Shown: positions 1 to 9,427 of the stretch, piece by piece | How positions within the stretch are numbered: the first letter of the stretch is position 1 | Layout of the letters: every line of letters starts with the position of its first letter | Assembly: GCA_037482215.1 (NCBI GenBank) | Contig: CP148074.1 | Span: 2,728,001-2,792,000, forward strand | Reading direction: 5' to 3' | Source: Pseudomonas mendocina | GTDB taxonomy: Bacteria; Pseudomonadota; Gammaproteobacteria; Pseudomonadales; Pseudomonadaceae | Length of the DNA stretch: 64,000 nucleotides | Program-made: the position numbers and the translations under genes | The notes under the pieces: model-generated | The model's input: only the letters and a program-made list of their open reading frames with translations | Told to the model about the DNA's origin: nothing | Database searches by the model: none

Positions 1-166
1 AGGCTGTTCTTCCCCCGCCGTCATCACCCTGAATGATGGCCGTGAAATCCAAACCATCGACGAACCCGTGTTCGATGAAGATTCTGGCTTCTACGAATTC
101 CAGCAGCTTGACGGTAAGCGCGCCAAGGTCAACAAAGACCAAGTACGCACTGTCAAAGAACTCTGA
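1..166 (+). CDS. YgdI/YgdR-type small lipoprotein (DUF903), C-terminal part
   Basis: The open frame begins outside the window and reads from base 2 to a TGA at 164-166. The visible 54 residues begin with Gly-Cys-Ser-Ser, which fits the end of a lipobox, so the signal peptide probably lies just upstream. The remainder has the pattern [11 protein letters not shown]...[16 protein letters not shown]...[12 protein letters not shown], typical of the SH3-like fold of YgdI/YgdR lipoproteins, whose function is unknown. Outer-membrane or periplasmic anchoring is inferred from the Cys. The family match is by eye. Confidence 0.75.
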   Translation, partial: GCSSPAVITLNDGREIQTIDEPVFDEDSGFYEFQQLDGKRAKVNKDQVRTVKEL

Positions 167-297
167 ATATCTGCGATATCACCCGGCACTTGCCGGGTGA
201 TTGATAATTTAGGACAAGCACAAGCGTGCTTCTGATAGAAAAAATCAAAGCTAACCCCTTGTGCTGTAAAAGTTTTTCGGTAAAATGCGGCCCCATT

Positions 298-374
298 CGG
301 AGTGTAGCGCAGCTTGGTAGCGCGTCTCGTTCGGGACGAGAAGGTCGCAGGTTCGAATCCTGTCTCTCCGACCA
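298..374 (+). tRNA. tRNA-Pro (CGG anticodon)
   Basis: A 77-nt cloverleaf with encoded CCA. The acceptor arm pairs CGGAGTG with the 3' side ending CTCCG-ACCA, the anticodon loop TTCGGGA exposes CGG, and the T loop is GGTTCGAATCC. A rho-independent terminator follows at 401-426, so it is probably a single-gene transcript. Confidence 0.95.
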
Positions 375-400
375 TATTCAAGTTCATCATTGAACTGCCA

Positions 401-426
401 ACAAAACCCGCTTCGGCGGGTTTTGT
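401..426 (+). terminator. Rho-independent terminator after tRNA-Pro
   Basis: Stem ACAAAACCCGC / GCGGGTTTTGT around a TTCG tetraloop, with the T tract included in the 3' arm. It lies 26 nt after the tRNA CCA end. Confidence 0.85.
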
Positions 427-529
427 CGTTTTGGCCCACTGACAGACTCATCCTCACATACTCATGTTGAGGTGACACTCGCCGATCAATGGTCCTCGTA
501 TTTTTCGGCATGCACCCCACTATATAGGC

Positions 530-1396
530 ATGCTTGTACCAAATTTGCCAAAACCCAAAACTCCATACGAATACCCGGAGCATCTGCGCGAGCAAGTGCT
601 AGCCGCACCTAGGGCTCCCGGCGTGTATTTGTTTTTTGCTGAGGACGGTGATCTGCCACTGTACATCGGCAAAAGCGTGGACATCCGCGCACGCCTGCTC
701 TCTCACTTGCGCACTCAAGAAGAAGCGCACCTGTTACGCCAAACACGGCGCATTGAATATCGCTTAACAGCTGGTGAAATCGGCGCCCTGCTTCTCGAGT
801 CCAAGCTCATCAAGGAACTACAACCGCTGACAAACAAACGCCTTCGACGCAAGAAGCGTTTGTGCTCCATACGCCTACAGGGTTTAACCCCTGAACTTGT
901 TGATACAACCTGGGAAAATACGGGTCAGCTGTACGGGCTTTTCAAGAGTAGAAAGGCAGCTAAAGAGGCCTTACTTGAACTCGCGGATCAAGAGCGGTTG
1001 TGTCACACCCTCCTCGGGCTTGAACACCCGAGCGGGCGTGCTTGCTTCAGGGCTCAAATTGGCAAATGCGCGGGGGCTTGTTGTGGCAAGGAAACCCGAG
1101 AGGCCCATCACCAGCGACTGCAGGCATCGCTGGCGCAGTGGCAGGTTTATCGCTGGCCATTCGCCGGAGCCATTGCACTGTATGAAAGCTGTAGCACCTT
1201 GCAGGAATATCACGTAATCAACCAGTGGCATTACCTAGGCACTTACTCAACTGAGGAAGCAGCACGCCAAGCATCGAGCTCAGCTCCTCAACCATTTGAT
1301 GCAGACAGCTACAAAATTCTCGTCCGCCCGATCATTTTCGGCCTTTGCAATATTATTGATTTTTCCACCAACGCCCTTACCGCTCAATTCCCCTGA
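530..1396 (+). CDS. cho: Cho-like GIY-YIG endonuclease (UvrC N-terminal homologue)
   Basis: 288 residues, close to the roughly 295 of E. coli Cho, which makes the 3' incision in UvrABC nucleotide excision repair. The N-terminal GIY-YIG nuclease domain (about 28-105) shows GVY at 31-33, YIG at 45-47, Arg53 in IRARLLSHL and the catalytic Glu90 in LLLESKLIK. A Cys-rich stretch (C..CAGACCG) follows near 175-185. It lacks the UVR and RNase H-like domains of UvrC, supporting Cho rather than UvrC. The start is uncertain: there is no clear ribosome site, and a TATATA sits only 4 bases before the ATG. I saw no LexA box (CTGT-N8-ACAG) upstream, although E. coli cho is SOS-controlled. Confidence 0.8.
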   Translation: MLVPNLPKPKTPYEYPEHLREQVLAAPRAPGVYLFFAEDGDLPLYIGKSVDIRARLLSHLRTQEEAHLLRQTRRIEYRLTAGEIGALLLESKLIKELQPLTNKRLRRKKRLCSIRLQGLTPELVDTTWENTGQLYGLFKSRKAAKEALLELADQERLCHTLLGLEHPSGRACFRAQIGKCAGACCGKETREAHHQRLQASLAQWQVYRWPFAGAIALYESCSTLQEYHVINQWHYLGTYSTEEAARQASSSAPQPFDADSYKILVRPIIFGLCNIIDFSTNALTAQFP

Positions 1397-1498
1397 AAGG
1401 CACTGTACACCTGCCATCCAGCCTCATTCAGCAGCGCTTAAAGTCGCACAACACACACCTAAGCATCTGAATAAAAAAGAAATAATCTGAGATTTAGA

Positions 1499-1526
1499 TT
1501 GACACAGCTCTGTAAAACACTAGAAT
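1499..1526 (+). promoter_or_regulatory. Promoter of initiator tRNA copy 1
   Basis: -35 TTGACA (1499-1504), 16-bp spacer, -10 TAGAAT (1521-1526), ending 6 bp before the tRNA. Near-consensus sigma-70. Confidence 0.75.
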
Positions 1527-1532
1527 GGCGGC

Positions 1533-1609
<77 letters not shown>

Positions 1610-1614
1610 AATTC

Positions 1615-1643
1615 AAAAGGCCACTCAATGAGTGGCCTTTTTT
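1615..1643 (+). terminator. Rho-independent terminator after tRNA-fMet copy 1
   Basis: GGCCACTCA / TGAGTGGCC stem preceded by A's and followed by TTTTTT. The same hairpin design follows the other two fMet copies. Confidence 0.85.
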
Positions 1644-1704
1644 ATTGCCTGGCGGAATTTACAGAGAATAAGCCAGCCTGTTGGCGACTGGCTTATTCGT
1701 ACCC

Positions 1705-3774
1705 TCACTCTACTGCATGGGTACCAGCAGTATTATCCAGCAGACTTTCTGTTGCGCTTTGGATATAAGCCTCAAGCTGCTGCTTCAGCTCACCCGCTTG
1801 CTCATCCAACTCAATCTGCGCGCCTTTAGGGTCTGCACCCAGCTGATAACTCCAGGACTGCTCTTTCATGTCCTTAGGCTGAATCAACATCTGATCCCCT
1901 TTGATAATGGCCACCGTCTGATCACTGCCTGATGGTTTGAAGATAGCGAACCCTTGATCACCTTCTGGCAGGCTAAGCAAATCGCGGCCCCAGCATTGCT
2001 GACGATAGCCGCCACCAAGGCGCCCCATGATCGTCGGCACAACATCAACCTGACTGCCAACCACATTGTTCTCAGTGCCGAATTTTTCCTGTATGCCCGG
2101 CGCTATCATCAAAAGCGGTACGTTGAAACGCCCCAGATCCATGCCGGTAATCTGTTGCTCGTTTCCAAAACCGTGATCACCCAAGACAACAAACAAGGTG
2201 TCTTTGAAATACGGCTCCTTACGGGCCTTTTCAAAGAACTGCCCCAACGCCCAGTCGGAATAACGCATGGCGGTCAGATGCTCATTCATGCTGCCACGGT
2301 TAGTCACCGGTTCCACCGGCAGCGGTGTCGGCAAGGCGTAAGGTGTGTGGTTAGAAAGCGTTTGCAGTAGTGCATAGAACGGCTCTTTGCCTTCACGTTT
2401 TTTCAGCTCGACCAGCGCACGATCGAACATGTCCTGATCGGACACCCCCCACGTCGGATCAGAGAACACAGGGTCAACGTAGTCATTGCGACCTATAAAG
2501 GTGGTCATGCCTTGGTTACCGAAAAAACCTGATTGGTTATCCCAGGCGAAGTCACCGTTGTAGACATAAACATCGTCAAACTTCCGCGGCTGCAGTACAG
2601 CTGGCAGGCCGGACAATTTGTGCGCGCCCTCCGGCGTCTGCATCAGGTATTCAAAACCAGGCAGGTTTGGGAAACAGGCCATGGTTGCAAACATCCCCTG
2701 ATGGGTATGGGTGCCGTTAGATAAGAAGCGCGTAAACAGCAGTCCCTCCTTGGCCAGCTGATCAAAATATGGAGTCACCGACTGTTTAGCACCAAGCGCC
2801 CCAACTGAGTGCCCTGCGAAACTTTCCATCAAGATGACGACTACGTTGCGAACATTCAGTGTTCCTGCATCGAGTGGCAGGCTATCGCGACGTACCGGCG
2901 CCTTGTCCGCGTCCACCAACGTATCCTGATCTGTCAGCAACATCTTGCGCACGATCTGATGAGCCTGTTCGGTCGGCAGGCTGCTTTTCCATATATTGTC
3001 GCGGTCCTCCCCCATTTGCTTACGGGCAGCATCAATTAGAGAAAGCGTACCGTTAACACCTAACTGGTTAACAAAGAGTGAATCAGTGGTGTAGGCATCC
3101 CCCCAGCGAATGGGCGGGCCTTGGCGCAGGGTGCCACGTATGGCCAACGTCACCACCACGGCACAGCACAGGAACACCACCAGGCGCACTGGCCACCCTG
3201 CTACAGCCTTACCGCCTTGGACAATCTGCCGGTTTTTCCAAGTGGCCAAGTCAATGCGCTTAAACAGCCAGAACAACAGCAACGTTCCGACGATCCAAGC
3301 CAAAAGGTATCGAACTACTGGATAGCCGTACCAGATCATGCTTAGGACAGTCTTCGGGTCTTCTTTTACGTACTGGAACACCAAGCCATTCAGGCGCTGG
3401 TGAAACTCACGGTAAAAGTCCAACTCCAGACAACCCAGCAATATCACCACGCAAGTTGCCAACAGCAACCATGCCCGCATTAATCCTCGCGCCGCCATTG
3501 CTTTTAGGCTGAGCAGGCAAATTAGAAGAGGGATAAATACGTAGGCCGTCAGACGCAGGTCAAACCGCAAACCATTAAAGAACCCTTCAAGCACAACACT
3601 TGCCGGGGTATCCAGAATCATGTCGCGGTTGTAGACCAACAAAGCCAAACGCAAAAGGCTGAGGACCAGCATGAACAACAAGGCGCTGCCCAATACGAAT
3701 GCCATATGCGATTTGACTGAGGGTGTACTCGACAAAACAGGAGGCGGTAAATCTTTTAGGGATGCGTTCGACAT
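1705..3774 (-). CDS. LTA synthase family membrane sulfatase/phosphotransferase
   Basis: About 689 residues: several N-terminal membrane helices, then an extracytoplasmic alkaline-phosphatase/sulfatase domain. Motifs include the metal-site ESFAGHSVG, the SNGTHTHQGMFATM segment expected to carry the nucleophilic Thr, and GDHGFGNEQ for the second metal site. Relatives transfer phosphoglycerol groups in Gram-positives and make or modify phosphoglycerol glucans in Gram-negatives; the substrate here cannot be read from sequence. I chose the ATG at 3774 because GAAG lies 6 nt upstream; in-frame ATGs at 3786 and 3816 are possible. The gene lies between direct repeats formed by initiator tRNA copies 1 and 2 and is transcribed against them. 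Confidence 0.85.
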   Translation of the reverse strand: MSNASLKDLPPPVLSSTPSVKSHMAFVLGSALLFMLVLSLLRLALLVYNRDMILDTPASVVLEGFFNGLRFDLRLTAYVFIPLLICLLSLKAMAARGLMRAWLLLATCVVILLGCLELDFYREFHQRLNGLVFQYVKEDPKTVLSMIWYGYPVVRYLLAWIVGTLLLFWLFKRIDLATWKNRQIVQGGKAVAGWPVRLVVFLCCAVVVTLAIRGTLRQGPPIRWGDAYTTDSLFVNQLGVNGTLSLIDAARKQMGEDRDNIWKSSLPTEQAHQIVRKMLLTDQDTLVDADKAPVRRDSLPLDAGTLNVRNVVVILMESFAGHSVGALGAKQSVTPYFDQLAKEGLLFTRFLSNGTHTHQGMFATMACFPNLPGFEYLMQTPEGAHKLSGLPAVLQPRKFDDVYVYNGDFAWDNQSGFFGNQGMTTFIGRNDYVDPVFSDPTWGVSDQDMFDRALVELKKREGKEPFYALLQTLSNHTPYALPTPLPVEPVTNRGSMNEHLTAMRYSDWALGQFFEKARKEPYFKDTLFVVLGDHGFGNEQQITGMDLGRFNVPLLMIAPGIQEKFGTENNVVGSQVDVVPTIMGRLGGGYRQQCWGRDLLSLPEGDQGFAIFKPSGSDQTVAIIKGDQMLIQPKDMKEQSWSYQLGADPKGAQIELDEQAGELKQQLEAYIQSATESLLDNTAGTHAVE

Positions 3775-4053
3775 AAAAAGCTTCATGCAATTAATAGGAG
3801 TTGTTATGAACCGCATACGACTTCAAGCATGCACATAAAGTGCTGGAAACCTCAGCTGATCCGACCAAAAGCAAGATCAGCGTCCTAGCATGACCCTCAA
3901 CTCGGCCAACAAAGCCCCCTGCACAACCTACAGATAGTAGAGACCAGGTTGTGAAAAAAAGGTGAAATCAGGGCCGACCAGCATCAGCGCTCATCTGTAG
4001 AGCAGTTGAATGGCAGCCAGGCATAGCTAAATCAATGATTTGGCTAAAAAATC

Positions 4054-4081
4054 TTGACACTCAAACTCACAAGCGTATTAT
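4054..4081 (+). promoter_or_regulatory. Promoter of initiator tRNA copy 2
   Basis: -35 TTGACA (4054-4059), 16-bp spacer, -10 TATTAT (4076-4081), 6 bp before the tRNA, the same geometry as copy 1. Confidence 0.75.
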
Positions 4082-4087
4082 TCGGCC

Positions 4088-4164
<77 letters not shown>

Positions 4165-4169
4165 AATTC

Positions 4170-4198
4170 AAAAAGCCACTCAATGAGTGGTTTTTTTT
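4170..4198 (+). terminator. Rho-independent terminator after tRNA-fMet copy 2
   Basis: CCACTCA / TGAGTGG stem followed by eight T's. It is a slightly degenerate version of the hairpin behind copies 1 and 3. Confidence 0.8.
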
Positions 4199-4239
4199 CG
4201 CCTGCGTTTTCTAAATATTTGATTCAACTGATTTTTTAC

Positions 4240-4267
4240 TTGACACAAAGCCCAATCTCTATACAAT
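4240..4267 (+). promoter_or_regulatory. Promoter of initiator tRNA copy 3
   Basis: -35 TTGACA (4240-4245), 16-bp spacer, -10 TACAAT (4262-4267), 6 bp before the tRNA. Confidence 0.7.
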
Positions 4268-4273
4268 GGCCGG

Positions 4274-4350
<77 letters not shown>

Positions 4351-4355
4351 AATTC

Positions 4356-4384
4356 AAAAGGCCACTCATTGAGTGGCCTTTTTT
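4356..4384 (+). terminator. Rho-independent terminator after tRNA-fMet copy 3
   Basis: AAAAGGCCACTCA / TGAGTGGCC stem then TTTTTT, the same design as behind copy 1. Confidence 0.85.
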
Positions 4385-4507
4385 GTTTATGGCGATTGTC
4401 CCAGTTTCCCGCGTTTACCCTACCGATAGTCGGATCAGATTCGGCGGGGCTTGGAAGTTATCCCTGCCGCCCACATGCTCTTTTGCCAACTCGACACGAG
4501 GTGGTTC

Positions 4508-7144
4508 ATGGGCGGTAAGGTTCAACTTTCAGCGACACCCAAAGACAACGCGCACGACAAGCCTCCACGATGGCTTGATTACCTGAGCTCATACCGACAG
4601 GCCATCGGCCTTGCACTCACCCTTCTTCTCTTTGGCTTTGGACTTTTTGCCTGCTGGCATCTCCTGCGTGAGCTAGACCCAGATGCATTGCGCAGTGCCA
4701 TTGATGAAGTCCCCGACAGTAAGTTGCTAGCGGCAGCTGGCGCGGCAGCCGTGAGTTTTATCGCCCTGCTTGGCTACGAATGGTCTGCTTTTCGCATGAC
4801 GGGCGTGCGCTTGCCTATGCGTGTCATGGCCATGGGTAATTTCTGCGCCAGCGCCATCTCCAATGCCATAGGGTTTTCTGTTCTGACAGGCGGCTCCGTC
4901 AGGTATCGGCTTTACAGCCGCTACAACGTCGGCACCAGCGACATAGCCCGCATCACCGTATTTGTCAGCCTGGCACTGGGCTGTGCCTTACCGCCGCTTT
5001 CAGCGGTCGCAGCACTGATCAACCCGGAAGCGGCCGGATTGGCTTTGCGCTTGCCAGCCGCAACCGTGCAAATGATAGCGGGGTTGGTTTTGCTGTTAAG
5101 CGCGCTGGGTATTTTCTGGCTCAGTCGTCGCCGCGACCCTCAGCTGTCAGGACAAGGCTACGTCAGCATCCGCTTTGGACAGCGCAGCTTGCGTCTACCC
5201 GGCCTGAAGCTGTCCGCTCTGCAACTGCTCATCACTCTCATTGATGTCTGCGCAGCCGCCAGCGTGCTTTACCTGTTACTCCCCAAAGCCCCGCCTTTGC
5301 CCGCTTTTTTGCTGGTCTATTTGCTGGCATTGGCGGCCGGTGTACTCAGTCATGTACCAGGGGGAATCGGCGTATTTGAGGCAGTGCTGCTAGCAGCATT
5401 TGCTGGTTCTTTGGATGCTGCACCACTGGCGGCCGCGCTCTTGCTGTATCGGTTGATTTATATCGGTCTGCCACTGGCAGTCGCTTGCCTGCTCCTGCTG
5501 GCCAACGAGGCTAAACGTTTCTTACCGGCAGGCCGTAAAGCCGTCAGGGCCGCGTCTGGTCTGGCTGCACCGATCCTGTCACTGCTGGTGTTTCTCTCCG
5601 GTGTAGTGCTCATCCTCTCCGGGGCGACACCGGCGGCGGATGAACGCCTGGAGTACCTTAGCTTTCTGATTCCCCATCGACTGATCGACGTTTCGCACTT
5701 AGCCGCGAGTCTGGTGGGCATGCTGTGCTTGCTGCTGGCCCACGGCCTACGCAGGCGCTTGTCAGCCGCTTGGGCGCTGACCGTCATTTTGCTTATCAGT
5801 GGCGCGGGCCTGTCGATCCTCAAGGGCTTTGACTGGGAAGAAGCTAGCCTCATGGTGCTGACCGCTACGCTGCTGGTTATCTTCCGCCAGTCGTTTTACC
5901 GCCCCAGCCGCCTGCTGGAGATGCCTGTAGCCCGAGGCAATCTGGTGGCCAGTTTCTGCGTATTGGCCGCATCGTTCTGGCTAACATTGTTCGTGTACCA
6001 GAATGTTCCCTACAGCAATGAGCTGTTCTGGCAGTTTGCCGTAAACGGTGACGCGCCTCGTACGCTGCGTGCAGCCCTAGGCTGCGGCTTGTTACTGGGC
6101 ATCATTGCGCTGCTGTGGTTGCTCAAACCCGTGCCGATGACCATTCACCCCATCACCCCAGAAGAATTAGAGCAAGCTCGCAACATCGTTGCGGCATCCG
6201 ATCAGCCCGATGGCGCGCTGGTCCTGACCGGTGATAAGGCGGTGCTGCTACACCCTGAGGGCGAGTCGTTCCTGATGTTTGCTCGCCACGGCCGCAGCCT
6301 GATTGCATTGTTCGACCCTACCGGTACAGCCTCACACCGGGCCGAACTGATCTGGCAGTTCCGCGATCTATGCGACACCTACCGGCTGCGTCCCGTGTTC
6401 TATCAGGTACGCGCAGAGAACCTGCCCTACTACATGGATATCGGCTTGAGTGCGCTGAAACTCGGCGAAGAAGCCCGAGTCGACCTGCAACGCTTTGACC
6501 TGCAAGACAAAGGCAAAGCCATGAAGGATCTGCGCTACACCTTAAATCGCGGTCAGCGTGACGGCCTCAAGCTGGTGATCTATGAGGCCGGTCAGGCGCC
6601 GCTGGATGCGCTTAAAGTAATTTCCGATGCCTGGATGCAAGGTAAACACGTGCGGGAAAAAGGCTTCTCACTGGGCCGCTTTACCCCTGAGTACCTCAAA
6701 CATTTCCGCATCGCCGTAATCACCCTTGAAGACCGCCCGGTTGCATTTGCCAACCTGCTGGAAACTTCGAGTCAAGAGCTGGCCAGCTTAGACCTCATGC
6801 GGGTACATCCCGAAGCGCCTAAGCAGACCATGGAATTTCTAATTCTCAATCTGTTGCTGCATTACAAAGCATCCGGGCATAAGCGCTTCAGCCTCGGCAT
6901 GGTGCCATTGTCGGGCTTGCAACCACGTCGCGGCGCACCATTGACCCAACGCTTGGGCTCAATGATTTTTCAGCGCAGCGAACAGTTTTATAACTTCAAG
7001 GGTCTACGCCACTTCAAAGAGAAGTTTCAGCCCGAATGGGAGCCTCGTTACATGGCCGTACCTGCCGGGCTTGACCCACTGGTCGCGCTGGCAGATACCG
7101 CCGCCCTGATTGCTGGTGGCTACACAGGATTGGTAAAACGCTGA
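4508..7144 (+). CDS. mprF: Alanyl/lysyl-phosphatidylglycerol synthase MprF
   Basis: 878 residues. The N-terminal half (to about 530) is polytopic and corresponds to the aminoacyl-PG flippase region; the C-terminal half (about 550-870) is the cytosolic DUF2156 transferase, which moves an amino acid from its tRNA to phosphatidylglycerol. Length and context match P. aeruginosa PA0920, which makes alanyl-PG, but alanine specificity is inferred, not read. The ATG at 4508 is preceded by GAGGTGG (4498-4504), which decides the start over an in-frame ATG at 4451. The next gene begins 7 bp downstream and encodes the probable hydrolase of the same lipid. Roles in related species: envelope charge and resistance to cationic peptides and acid. 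Confidence 0.9.
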   Translation: MGGKVQLSATPKDNAHDKPPRWLDYLSSYRQAIGLALTLLLFGFGLFACWHLLRELDPDALRSAIDEVPDSKLLAAAGAAAVSFIALLGYEWSAFRMTGVRLPMRVMAMGNFCASAISNAIGFSVLTGGSVRYRLYSRYNVGTSDIARITVFVSLALGCALPPLSAVAALINPEAAGLALRLPAATVQMIAGLVLLLSALGIFWLSRRRDPQLSGQGYVSIRFGQRSLRLPGLKLSALQLLITLIDVCAAASVLYLLLPKAPPLPAFLLVYLLALAAGVLSHVPGGIGVFEAVLLAAFAGSLDAAPLAAALLLYRLIYIGLPLAVACLLLLANEAKRFLPAGRKAVRAASGLAAPILSLLVFLSGVVLILSGATPAADERLEYLSFLIPHRLIDVSHLAASLVGMLCLLLAHGLRRRLSAAWALTVILLISGAGLSILKGFDWEEASLMVLTATLLVIFRQSFYRPSRLLEMPVARGNLVASFCVLAASFWLTLFVYQNVPYSNELFWQFAVNGDAPRTLRAALGCGLLLGIIALLWLLKPVPMTIHPITPEELEQARNIVAASDQPDGALVLTGDKAVLLHPEGESFLMFARHGRSLIALFDPTGTASHRAELIWQFRDLCDTYRLRPVFYQVRAENLPYYMDIGLSALKLGEEARVDLQRFDLQDKGKAMKDLRYTLNRGQRDGLKLVIYEAGQAPLDALKVISDAWMQGKHVREKGFSLGRFTPEYLKHFRIAVITLEDRPVAFANLLETSSQELASLDLMRVHPEAPKQTMEFLILNLLLHYKASGHKRFSLGMVPLSGLQPRRGAPLTQRLGSMIFQRSEQFYNFKGLRHFKEKFQPEWEPRYMAVPAGLDPLVALADTAALIAGGYTGLVKR

Positions 7145-7151
7145 GGACAGC

Positions 7152-8423
7152 ATGTTCAAGGTCACCCGCAAACAGATTTCCCTGCTCATCGCTGTGCTGC
7201 TCATCGCAGCCGGACTACTGGTGTATTTGTGCTACAACACCCATGCCCGCATTGAGCACCATACGCTGGCCGACGGCAGTCAGGTAACACTGGCTATTCC
7301 CGATGGAAAACCGACAGCATGGGTACTCCTGGCCTCAGAAGAAGGGCAGCGACTGGCAGACGATGATCTGCTGGAAATGGCCCTGGACAACGGAGTCAAA
7401 CTGGTCGAGTTCACACTCCCCGCTGATGATTGTGCAGCCCAGCAACAACGCGCCCAGGCAGCGGTCGCCCTGCTTTCCGGGCACCTAACCTTGGTCGCCG
7501 GGATTGGTAAAGGCGCTGCATTTGCTTGGCGCTGGCTGGCTACCCAGAACAATGACAATGCTCAGGCACTGTCTGTGGGCTTCAGCTTGAAGCAACCAGA
7601 CTGCGCACTGCCGCTGCCTTCAAAAGCCGAACATGGCCACTGGTTCGCCGCTTGGAACAATAACCCGGATGATCCCAGCGCCCGCTTTGCCCGTGACCTG
7701 AGCAATGCCCATACCAGTATCAGCGACTACGACACCACACTGCCTGAGCTCTTACAGCAACGCCTGAATGAGCTGCTGCAAGGCCAACCCGATGACATGC
7801 CTACCATCGAGATCAATAACCAGCAGACCGCCGAAACAGTCACCCTCTTCTACTCCGGTGACGGCGGTTGGCGAGACCTCGACAAAGCTGTGGCCGAAGA
7901 AATGTCAGCCCGAAATGTTCCGGTAGTCGGTGTCGATTGCCTGCGCTATTTCTGGCAGCACAAAAGCCCTGAACAAGCGGCGGCCGACCTCAGCCGGATG
8001 ATGCAGTACTACCGCGAAGAATGGAGCACCAGACGCTTCGTACTGGCCGGTTTTTCCTTTGGTGCCGATGTGCTGCCTGCCATCTACAACCGTCTGCCTG
8101 TTGCGGATCAGCAACAGGTAGACGCCATACTGCTCATGGCCTTGGCGCGCAGTGGCAGCTTCCAAGTGGAAGTCAAAGGCTGGCTGGGGCAATCCGGGCA
8201 AGAAGCCCTGATCGGCCCAGAGTTGAGCAAACTACCAGCAGAAAAAGTGCTGTGCGTTTACGGCGAGGAAGAACAAACCACCAGCGGCTGTACCGAACCC
8301 ACTGCCGTAGGTGAAAAACTACGCCTGCCTGGCGGACATCACTTTGATGAAAATTACCCTGCCTTGGCTGAACGACTTTTACAGGCGATTGCCCAGCGCC
8401 AATCACAAAGCACCGGACATTGA
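7152..8423 (+). CDS. AcvB/VirJ-type periplasmic aminoacyl-phosphatidylglycerol hydrolase
   Basis: 423 residues. An N-terminal hydrophobic segment (about 9-29) should export or anchor it in the periplasm. The C-terminal VirJ-type alpha/beta hydrolase domain carries the nucleophile elbow GFSFG with Ser302; the acid and base probably lie in the following CVYGEEE and GGHHFD segments. P. aeruginosa PA0919, with the same position behind the synthase, removes alanine from alanyl-PG, and Agrobacterium AcvB does the same for lysyl-PG. Seven bp separate it from mprF, so it is cotranscribed and would set the level of the modified lipid. Confidence 0.85.
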   Translation: MFKVTRKQISLLIAVLLIAAGLLVYLCYNTHARIEHHTLADGSQVTLAIPDGKPTAWVLLASEEGQRLADDDLLEMALDNGVKLVEFTLPADDCAAQQQRAQAAVALLSGHLTLVAGIGKGAAFAWRWLATQNNDNAQALSVGFSLKQPDCALPLPSKAEHGHWFAAWNNNPDDPSARFARDLSNAHTSISDYDTTLPELLQQRLNELLQGQPDDMPTIEINNQQTAETVTLFYSGDGGWRDLDKAVAEEMSARNVPVVGVDCLRYFWQHKSPEQAAADLSRMMQYYREEWSTRRFVLAGFSFGADVLPAIYNRLPVADQQQVDAILLMALARSGSFQVEVKGWLGQSGQEALIGPELSKLPAEKVLCVYGEEEQTTSGCTEPTAVGEKLRLPGGHHFDENYPALAERLLQAIAQRQSQSTGH

Positions 8424-8505
8424 TCTAACTTAACATTCAATTAAGGATGAGCAGCTAGGCTTCCCTCAAGCCCGCCGCTTCGTGTGGGATACCAAGGAAA
8501 CCGTG

Positions 8506-9054
8506 ATGACAACTCTGACGCAACATCCTGCCCGTTACAGCACGTTATCCATCAGCATGCACTGGTTGATGCTGGTGCTAATTGCTGCCGTTTATGCTTG
8601 TATTGAACTCCGGGTTAACTTTCCTAAGGGCAGTGATCCCCGCGAGCTGCTTAAGCAGTGGCACTTCATACTCGGCATGAGTGTTTTTGTGCTGGTGTGG
8701 ATTCGTTTGCTGGCCCGTCTGATCGCACCGACACCTCCAGTCACACCCGCGCTTCCAGATTGGCAAGCCGTGCCTGCCAAGCTCATGCACCTTGCCCTGT
8801 ACGCACTGATGATTGGCCTGCCATTGATGGGCTGGGCGGTACTTAGTGCAGCAGGCAAACCCATTCCTTTCTTCGGCTTGGATCTACCCCCACTGGTTAG
8901 CAAGAACCCGGATCTTGCAGGTAGCTTGAAGGAGTGGCACGAACTGGGAGGCGTTGTCGGGTATTGGTTGATCGGGCTGCATGCAGTGGCAGCAGTGGTC
9001 CACCACCACGTTCTGAAAGACGACACCCTGAAACGCATGTTGCCAGGTAAATAA
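8506..9054 (+). CDS. Cytochrome b561 family membrane protein
   Basis: 182 residues with four membrane helices and the bacterial b561 haem pattern: His in SISMHW near the N-terminus, a His in KQWHFILG, another in LMHLALY, and C-terminal His residues in GLHAVAAVVHHHV. Such diheme proteins pass electrons between quinone and periplasmic partners; the partner here is unknown. The ATG at 8506 is chosen for AAGGA seven bases upstream over an upstream in-frame ATG at 8482. It is a single gene; a 9-bp inverted repeat (9066-9074/9081-9089) follows the stop. Confidence 0.85.
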   Translation: MTTLTQHPARYSTLSISMHWLMLVLIAAVYACIELRVNFPKGSDPRELLKQWHFILGMSVFVLVWIRLLARLIAPTPPVTPALPDWQAVPAKLMHLALYALMIGLPLMGWAVLSAAGKPIPFFGLDLPPLVSKNPDLAGSLKEWHELGGVVGYWLIGLHAVAAVVHHHVLKDDTLKRMLPGK

Positions 9055-9427
9055 TGCAAACCACTATGAGGCTGCTGAGCCAGCCTCATGGTGCCCCCCT
9101 ACTACTATTAACGACACGTCCAAGCTTGGTTGCGACAAGCGCTGACGACACTCACCGCCTCCATAACTTAAGCGTTTAAAATCGTCCAAGCGCATGCTTA
9201 GTGAACCAAGCAGGCAGTATTTCAGTGGCTTATCCGCTTGTCGTATTGCCCTGAATGCCACTTGGGCCTAACGTCTGCACCCCTTAGTTTTGTAGTCACC
9301 CTCTCAACGCGCCCGGATGTACTGGGCAGCCGTTCAAGCTCAGCGGGCTCACTGACTGTCCGTATGAGGTTCGACAAGTCATAGCGTCTACAGAACAAAG
9401 GCCTATCTAACAATCAAGGAGCCCACC
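9055..9427 (+). other. Non-coding gap with one stem-loop
   Basis: Contains the inverted repeat ATGAGGCTG/CAGCCTCAT (9066-9089), a possible terminator without a clear T run. Short frames on the minus strand have no ribosome site and are not supported. AAGGA at 9416-9420 belongs to the next gene. Confidence 0.5.

Noticed and set aside
530..1396. LexA control of the Cho-like gene
   Set aside because: No CTGT-N8-ACAG motif found between 427 and 530.
9064..9261. 65-codon minus-strand frame in the gap after cytochrome b561
   Set aside because: Composition is not impossible for a protein, but there is no ribosome site and it is not a family I recognise.
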